Shown here: piece after piece, positions 56,912 to 64,000 of the stretch
How the letters are laid out: each line of letters begins with the position of its first letter
How positions within the stretch are numbered: position 1 is the first letter of the stretch
Assembly (NCBI GenBank): GCA_963853835.1
Contig: OY970823.1
Coordinates: 65,047,845-65,111,844, forward strand
DNA length: 64,000 bases
Reading direction: 5' to 3'
DNA from: Calendula officinalis
Lineage: Eukaryota > Streptophyta > Magnoliopsida > Asterales > Asteraceae
Notes under the pieces: generated by a model
Database searches by the model: none
What the model was told of the DNA's origin: nothing
What the model saw: the letters and a program-made list of their open reading frames with translations, nothing else
Translations under genes and position numbers: made by a program

Positions 56912-59720
56912 GGTATAAATAGTATAATTCAATACAATTCATCTTCTATCTATTTTCGCTTAATGGTCCAACATACTTTTAATATCTAATAAATATTTGA
57001 AAATACGTATCACAGGACGCATCTGAGACTAATAAATGCATTTCTAACCAAGCGTTTAATTTAATTCTATGTTGTGAAATTTTAATATTTTATTATGCGT
57101 TTTTATAACCTTTTAAGCATCATAAATTAAAATTTCTAATAATAGTCCAAAATTGTTAATTTTGCTTGAAGTAGTCTTAAACAATTTAATCGAAATTGTA
57201 AAACTTTATGTCTTAATCCAAAAATGTAAATGTCATTGACATAAATCTTTAATAAATAATTAAATGTAAATGCCATTGACTTAATGCTCTAATAATAATT
57301 AAAAATCTAATTTATTTTCATGTGGCCTAGTCTTGGAAAATTCAATAAAGATACGGAGGTTATATGTTTTGAAAAAAGATTGTACACAAACTGTAATCTG
57401 TATGCATATTGAGTAGTCTTAGAGAATTCAATAGTATATCCAAATTTTCACACGTCATCTATACTTCTCCAAAAGGTTTTAGATTTCACTAATCTAAATG
57501 TATGAGAAAATTCATTTTTTCCGATTCATTTGATTTTCATGTCTAACCAATCGGTTTCAATCGAGTTATAATTATCGATTTAACAAGCTCATTTCGACCA
57601 ACTATTTTCTTATATCTTGATTTGGCATGTTTGATCGGCAGGTTTAGCCGGATTAGAACATTGAGGTTATCGATTTTAGTGGTGACATTGTCACATTGTT
57701 GTTTGACTGATTTAATCTATCGATTTGCTTGACTTGTTTGCACTTTATTGTTTTTTGTGGTCAAACTTAATAAATGGCATTTCGGTCAGTTACGACTTTT
57801 ATAGTTCGATATTTTGTACCTACATACTTTTCGATATTTTGTACCTACATACTTTGCTAGAGTTGCGTTCAAAGAGTTTCATTATTTTTACGAAGTCCTG
57901 AGGAACAAAATAAATCATTGATCAATAAGATCTAATGGTCAAGATTAATCACGTATTTTATATATTGGGGGTATTTTGGTTATTTTTTTTAAAAACAATT
58001 ATTTTTTTTATTTTAGAATTTTTATTTATTATGAAGGGTATTTTGGTCATTTGGCACTTAAACTTTTTTTTGAAATTTATTTATTTATTTTTCATTTTAT
58101 TATTTTTTTCATTAAAAATTAATATTTATTTGATAGTTACGTGTATGACTTAATCACATGTGATTTTAGTGTAAAATCACATGTGATTGTATATTTAATC
58201 ACATTTAATGTTTTAGTTCAATCACATGTGATTCAGTATACAATTAATCACATGTGATTCACAATCCAATCAGATTATGTGTTATTAATGAAAAATAATA
58301 ATTTTTAAAAAAATAATAATTTAAAATAAAAATTAAAAAAAATAATAATTCTAAAATAAAAAATAAAAAAAACATTTTTTGTTAAAATGACCAAAATACC
58401 CCTCAATTAAAAAATAAAAAAATAAAATTAAAAATCAAAAAATCAAAAAAATAAAAAAATAAAAATTTAAGTGTCAAATGACCAAAATACCCCTTTATGT
58501 ATAAAATATGTGATTAATTTTGACCATTATATCTTATTGATCAATGATTGAAATTTGTTCCTCGGAACTTGATAAAAATAATAAACCTCCTTGAACGTTT
58601 CTCTACTTTACTAATCAATAAGTATTACTATCTAAACACTCCTAGTTAAAAGTCAACTATTTCTTTCTTGAATATTATAATCACAAACAATTAATTAATA
58701 TGGTTATCCACCATCCACCAGAAACAACCACCAACCACACTTACCTCTGGCAGTTTTCCGACGCGAATGAGTTGGTGGTGATGGTGGTGGTTAACGCCAG
58801 AGTATGGTGGAAGCTGTGAGAGAATTCAAAGAGAGATGGAAGTTTAGGCCGTGAACCAGATGACATAAAAGTGACTTGCGACATGTGACGTTTAACCATT
58901 ATTCTAAACTTTAAATTATTATTTAATTATTAGATAATTATGGGTGTACAAATAGTACATTGAGATGTCTAAATAGTCAACCCAATCAATAACTTAGTGT
59001 TTACATATTTATAATGGTTAATCTTGACCATTGATTAATATTAATCAACGACTGAAATATGTCCCTTAGAACGACACAAAAGTTAATGATTACTTTGAAC
59101 ACATTCTATATTCATTTTCCTTATGTTTACTAGTCCTACGCCGTATTCTCCAATGAGCCATCGCGTAGGTCACTTTATGTTTGATGTGTCTCATATCTTA
59201 CATATCGACCCGGCTACTTCCAGCCGGCACTGCACCGGTTTCCGGTCCGACCGCCTGTGAAGACCCTGTATTTTCATGTAAAACTTTGCTTTGATAAGAA
59301 TAAATCTTAAACAAATAATAGTTACCATATATTCTAATACTTAATTAAATACCTAAACATATTTGATGATCAAATCTGTAATTATTACACAGGATTAGGA
59401 CGTATTTGATCGCCGGCTTTTGTTGTCATACGCATAATGCGGCATGGCATACCCTTCACAACGTTATCTGTGGGGGCGCTCCCAAAATCGAAGGGTATTT
59501 GGACACGGTTCAAAACCATTTAAATTGTAGTGTAAATGTGTTTCATGGTCGAGATGATGAGCTCATCCCAGTGGAGTGTAGCAACAATGTCAAGACCAAA
59601 GTGCCAAGGGCAACTATTAAGGTTGTTGAGAAAAAAGATCATATCACCATTGTTGTTGGACGCCAAGAAGCCTTTGCTAGAGAACTCGAGCAGATATGGA
59701 AGACCGCAAAAGCCAGTTAA
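55042..59720 (+). CDS. BDG: BODYGUARD-like alpha/beta hydrolase (cutin/cuticle), four exons
   Basis: Exons 55042-55573, 55662-55990, 56071-56270 and 59393-59720. The phases agree and give 462 residues, close to the known family size. Known for BODYGUARD: an epidermal alpha/beta-hydrolase-fold protein of the outer wall needed for cutin formation and cuticle integrity. A hydrophobic N-terminal segment (about 20-47) fits a signal or membrane anchor. The fold starts VLFIHGFTSSSTFW (exon 2). The nucleophile is Ser262 in AHSLG, with Ala where GxSxG has Gly. The acid is Asp408 or Asp409 in HGRDDELIP, and the His is His437 in KKDHITIVVG. Exon 1 carries a Cys-rich segment (CDCETCNSW). Intron 3 (3.1 kb) is filled with transposons and a long (AT)n tract. 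The triad is complete. Confidence 0.93.
56385..56762. mobile_element. hAT MITE in intron 3 of the BODYGUARD-like gene (378 bp)
   Basis: Exact 8-bp TSD ATCACTAC at 56377-56384 and 56763-56770. The ends are TAGTAGGGTGTACTC and (reversed) TAGGGTGTGATCGAG. The interior is rich in CTCGAG/AGCTCGA words, a hAT-like subterminal pattern. Confidence 0.85.
56817..56909. repeat. (AT)n microsatellite in intron 3
   Basis: About 46 AT units without interruption, next to the hAT MITE. Confidence 0.97.
57865..58597. mobile_element. MITE with ATCACATGTGAT palindromes, copy 1 (intron 3)
   Basis: Inverted arms of about 140 bp (GTTCAAAGAG and GTTCAAGGAGG ends; shared TAATGGTCAAGATTAATCAC and GGGTATTTTGGT blocks). 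The centre holds four copies of the perfect palindrome ATCACATGTGAT (58153-58164, 58176-58187, 58221-58232, 58247-58258). A second copy is at 62967-63617. TSD not resolved. Confidence 0.75.
58880..59110. mobile_element. Fragment of the same MITE family
   Basis: 59016-59105 repeats the family arm (TTAATCTTGACCATTGATTAA, then TTTGAACAC) without the palindromic centre. One-armed and decayed. Confidence 0.4.
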
Positions 59721-60192
59721 AGGTTACTTTTCCCGCTAAGCGTTCAACTTTGTGGTGTATTTGCAGAAGCCCGTAAATCTTTCGAACAAATAATCAGTCG
59801 TTAGATATATAATTTCATCCAAACTAAGAAAATGGATGAAGTAATACTAGTACTAGTAGTATATAATTTGGTTAGGTCCTCTTATTTTATTATTCTCCAA
59901 TGTATCGATTTATTATTTTGCTTTTCATCATCAATTTCTTTACTAAGTTTTTCTAATTACCAATTTCTAATCTTTTCATGTAAGGGTGGTCCACTGTTAT
60001 TGTAATGGGTGTAATGGGTGATCTCGACACTACATGAACTATTTCATACACCACATTGTATAATAATTAAAGCAATTATATACGTATTGTAAAACAATAA
60101 TTATATTGTGTATAATAATTTATGTGGTGCCGTAATCACCTATCTTATCATAACACTACACTATACTTTCTGGAGAAAAAAAAAGTCAAGAT
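59721..60192. other. 3' flank of the BODYGUARD-like gene
   Basis: Probably the 3' UTR followed by AT-rich sequence. No gene seen. Confidence 0.55.
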
Positions 60193-60197
60193 ATCTG

Positions 60198-60937
60198 TGT
60201 AGGAGCTAATACCAATTTTCATTAAATAAAATACAATTACAATAAGGAAATGACTAAAACAAATACAAGATTGAAACAAAAATATGTAGAAACAAAGAAG
60301 AAACAAGTTTTGGTTGAGTCTCGTGAAATTCACGATCCCCTTAAAATAGATTCGTCGTCTATCTCCCAGGGTAAAACAACCGAGTAGTTTTACACTACCG
60401 AATATAATCCAAGCCAAAACACTTATCGAAAGTTCTCGTGTTTAAGGATCACTAAACTTGGAGAGAGCAAATGTGTGATACTTGTAAGTGAATGTATGGA
60501 AGTATGAGAATGTGTTTCTTACAAATGAAGCACACCATCTCTATTTATACTAGAACATGGTCATGGGTATAATAACCTTCATTAATGTCATTATGGTCAT
60601 TATTTCAATTCAATACAAATAAAAATAAAACCACTAATTCAAATATATATTTTAATGACAAACATTAAAATATAAATATTATTATCAATAATATTATTTG
60701 AATACATTCCACTAAACCGAGTGGCAAAACCGAGTGGCAAAACCGAACCTCCGTGAAACCCGGGAGACGAGCGTGGATAGGTTCAAGTTCCCACTAGTTC
60801 ATTTGTTTTATTTCTTTGTTCCATACACCCCACTTTGAGAGTCGATATCTCATTCACCACAACTACATTTTGGACATACCAACCATTAATTATATATAAT
60901 AAAATATATAATTATAAGTGTCCAAAATTTTCCAACA
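60198..60937 (-). mobile_element. Solo LTR of a Copia-like element (740 bp)
   Basis: On the minus strand it starts TGTTGGAAAATTTTGGACAC and ends GCTCCTACA. Exact TSD ATCTG at 60193-60197 and 60938-60942. A TATA-like CTATTTATACTAGAAC lies near 60540 on the plus strand. No internal region. GAGTGGCAAAACC is duplicated in tandem near 60718-60745. Confidence 0.88.
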
Positions 60938-60942
60938 ATCTG

Positions 60943-62092
60943 TACCTATCCATTTGATATATACAAAATGTCAAGAACGTATAACTAACTTTTAGAGATT
61001 AATTGCACTGAAAAGACGGGGAACTATTATTTTTGGTACCAATTATATTGTCTAGTGTTTACTAGATATAAATGTTGGTGAGATTTAATGGCACGACTAC
61101 ATACATTGTGCGTTTTTAATTACTTCCATAAATATTTGTTACTTTAATTAAAATTTCTTGTATGCCAGTATGCCACTTTTCAGTTTCCATCTTTGGGGCC
61201 ATATTGGGCATCCTGACAAGATCAAGGATTACAATCTTATGATAATTTTCCGATCTCGAATCCATATTTCAAGTATCAAGTCTTACGATAAATTTCACTA
61301 GTATTCGTTTTTGTGTGGACTTAGGATACCTTATGTGGAGTTGTGACCTTCATGCTAAATGCTTATGGTAATTGGTATGTCATAGATATAGTTAGTTGTT
61401 ACAAACTATTAGCTTGAGGTTAACATAGTACTTCTGCCACATTCCTATGTACTGTATATGTTTGTAATTATTATATTTTACCGTAGTAATTCTTTTTACC
61501 AAAAAATAGGGATGAGCAATATTTGGACCGAAAAAATCGAACCAAACCGAACCAACCGAAACCGATAAGATGTGATCGGTTCGGTTTCATTTTTGAAAAT
61601 TTATCATTTTCGGTTTCTGTAATTCTTTTTTCCTTTTAGTTTTAAACTAAATATGATCTATAAACTTGAACTGAACTAATTTATATATATTATAAGTTGT
61701 ATACAATCGAGTATATTTTACATGGTTTTTTTAGTTCGGCTCATTTAAATTCTGCTTTCCTGTGCATACCATATGTCACCAATTGAAATAGTTTGAACAT
61801 CATTAAATTAAAATCACCACTATGCTGACAATTCTTAAAAGAGTTGCATTCATGATTTAACATGATAACTTATATTTAAGTTGTACATTGTTTTATCACT
61901 TATTAACCATCTGGGCCTGTAGTAAAATAGCCCAATACAAAACTACGATAGATCATAGATGCAATAAAACTCTGATGATCAAGTTAATGCTAAAACAAAC
62001 CTTAAAGGTGTGTGAGTTACATAAATATTTTTTTTCCATATATAATTTTTTTACTTTAATTCTATAGAAAATAAAGGCATTTTTTATCTTTA
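60943..62092. other. Intergenic with a one-ended CCGAACC-rich hAT-like fragment
   Basis: At 61508-61620 TAGGGATGAGCAATATTTGG followed by CCGAACCAA/CGGTTTCG words resembles the right end of the hAT MITE at 38286-38830. The opposite end was not found. The rest is AT-rich without genes. Confidence 0.5.
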
Positions 62093-62362
62093 CTACTTCC
62101 TCCGTCCCTTAATAAAGTTCCCATTTTTACCAAAATATTTGTCCCAAAATAAAGTTCCCATTTCTCAAATTAAAGGGAACCACTCAATAAAATAATATTA
62201 TTACCATGTACTTCACCACTAACTATATTTTAAAAACGCTTTTTCTCTCCAAAATAACCATATACTTTAATCAAATTTATTATTAAGACACCACCACTAA
62301 CTAACTCCTAAAAACTTGTGCCCAATTGAAATGAGAACTTTATTAAGGGACAGAGGGAGTAG
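62093..62362. mobile_element. Stowaway-type MITE (270 bp)
   Basis: TIRs CTACTTCCTCCGTCCCTTAA and (reversed) CTACTCCCTCTGTCCCTTAA with a TA target duplication (62091-62092 and 62363-62364), typical of Tc1/mariner-related Stowaway elements. Confidence 0.93.
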
Positions 62363-62364
62363 TA

Positions 62365-62966
62365 TGGTACTGCCCGCGAGGTGAGAATGAATAATTTCAA
62401 GCAACTTTTTTATTTTTGGCTGTTCAAACTTATTGGGTAGGAAAAATATGATGACATATAATAGTTGTACATGTAGTATAGACTATAGACATACAAAAGA
62501 TAGGTTTGAATTATGATTTTTAAAATTGTAGTTCGGTTGGGTATCTTTAAATTTAATAAATGATTTAGGAGTGATATAGATATTTCATATAATATTATAC
62601 ACATATGACATATACATAGAATAATCACAAGAATAAACTAGACGAATTGTTTTTGTTGTTTAATCAAAATGTCAAATATGATTTTTACTTAAAAAAAAAA
62701 ATACAATTATCATCCCCTACTCTGAAACCTTTTGCACCGATAATTCTTTTACTAACGAAAGTTAAAGTTTTCCCTCACATCGTCCTTATACTTCTATCAC
62801 CACTATCACTTCCTTATATCACCCTAAGACTTCTCCCATTACCGGTGTCACTATGCTAAACCACCGCCACTCTCCATTCTCCATACTCATGCCCTCATAT
62901 GCTTTACGCATAAAGAACCGTCGATGCAAAAGATTTACACAATACGAACTAATAGTGTAAATGAGA
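62365..62966. other. Intergenic, nothing recognised
   Basis: AT-rich, then a C-rich pyrimidine stretch (62815-62900). The 70-codon plus-strand ORF at 62647-62859 has no recognisable domain. Confidence 0.5.
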
Positions 62967-63099
62967 AACGTTCAAGGAGGTCCATTATTTTACAAAGTCC
63001 CAGAACAAATCTCAACCATTGATTAATAAGATCTAATGGTCAAGATTAATCACATATTTTATACATAAAGGGGTATTTTGGTCATTTGGCACTTAATTT

Positions 63100-63198
<99 letters not shown>

Positions 63199-63617
63199 AA
63201 AATTTTTAAGTATATATTATTTTATTTTTATTTTTTCGTTAAAAAATAAAATTTATTTGATAATTACGTGTGGTACCTAATCACATGCGATTTTAGTGTA
63301 AAATCACATGTGATTGTATAATTAATCATATTTGATATTTTGGTTAAACCACATGTGATTCAGTACACAATTACATGTGATTCAGTATGCAATCACATTA
63401 TGTGTTATTAATGGAAAAAATAATATTTTTTTAGAATAATAATAAAAAAATAATTCTAAAACAAAAAATAAAAATATTTATATATTTTTTAAAATGACCA
63501 AAATACCCCTAAGTGTATAAAATATGTGATTAATCTTGACCATTAAATCTTATTGATCAATAATTAAAATTTGTTCATCGAGACTTTATGAAAATGATGG
63601 ACCTCATTAAACGCAAC
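62967..63617. mobile_element. MITE with CACATGTG palindromes, copy 2
   Basis: Same arms as 57865-58597 (AACGTTCAAGGAGGTCC left; GCGTTTAATGAGGTCC reversed right) and the same centre, with ATCACATGTGAT once in full (63303-63314) and three variants. Its left arm is split by a long (TA)n tract. Confidence 0.75.
63103..63195. repeat. (TA)n microsatellite inside the MITE
   Basis: About 46 TA units; the other family member at 57865 has no such tract at this place. Confidence 0.97.
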
Positions 63618-64000
63618 TATATAATTTAATTTTTGTCAAAAGACGTTGGTTTCCAAGTTAACTTGAGTGATCAAGTGTAAAAAACATGTCATTACCTCGT
63701 TTGACTTTCCGGTCAAACCATCTATACCTATGCGCCTTTTATCACACTCGTGCTGAAAACAAAATGTTGATTTGTAAATAGTTAATTCAAATATTACTTT
63801 ACCATTTTTCCAAACATTTATTAAGTTGAATTCTTAATTATTATGAAAGTTAAGCACAAACGTTATGGTTAATATTATTGTTTACTCTTAAACTAATTCC
63901 TTTTTTAAAACGGCAAATATATAATAAAAGAGCCAACTTAGACTACCCGTAATGGATGACCAAACTAAGTTTGGTCACCTCTGCCACCTATGCGCCACAT
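63618..64000. other. Right edge, nothing recognised
   Basis: AT-rich. The final 60 bp (ACTAAGTTTGGTCACC) could be the start of another repeat cut by the window edge. Confidence 0.4.

Overview
This is a plant nuclear window, almost certainly a eudicot and probably Asteraceae. The evidence is intron-bearing plant genes (GRF, DWARF27, BODYGUARD, GPR107-like), initiator-Met-tRNA-primed LTR retrotransposons and abundant MITEs. The Asteraceae guess rests on the extra ORF of the large Copia element, which I remember as common in that family; it is inference. No rRNA, tRNA gene or CRISPR array was seen.

Layout. Bases 1-23549 are a retrotransposon nest. The outer element is a SIRE-like Copia (4222-23549) with an extra ~1200-codon ORF downstream of pol. 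A complete, intact Tekay-type Gypsy element (7048-15481, TSD CTAGA) sits inside its protease active-site codons. The Copia 5' LTR is cut by a second Copia-like element (3329-4221, minus), which is in turn cut by another Tekay-like element (1-3328, minus). Bases 23607-30452 hold a hAT MITE, a 2.2-kb solo LTR, a Harbinger-like element, and a MULE nested in a MITE.

Host genes come next: a CxxC/glutaredoxin-domain protein (30716-31648, minus), a growth-regulating factor with a miR396 site (32853-34129, minus), a GPR107/CAND-type seven-TM protein (36804-38123, minus), DWARF27 (49877-51098, minus, six exons), a small membrane protein (52111-52301, minus) and a BODYGUARD-like alpha/beta hydrolase (55042-59720, plus, four exons). 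Between the GPR107-like gene and DWARF27 lies a three-level nest: a non-autonomous Helitron (38952-47040) interrupted by a Tekay-like solo LTR, itself interrupted by a gag-only LTR element (40773-45407, TSD TCACA). The last intron of the BODYGUARD gene and the right end of the window carry further MITEs, (AT)n tracts and a 740-bp solo LTR.

The most unusual signal is shared by unrelated elements. Each LTR element carries its own short word repeated many times but not in tandem: ACTACTG/CAGTAGT in the Copia element, GGGCCGAAC in the second Copia-like element, TTCGCG-CGCGAA-type words in a variable LTR segment of four Tekay-like LTRs, and GACCGGCGGT in the gag-only element. I know of no established role for such dispersed words in LTR elements. 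All splice sites, counts and divergences were read by hand.
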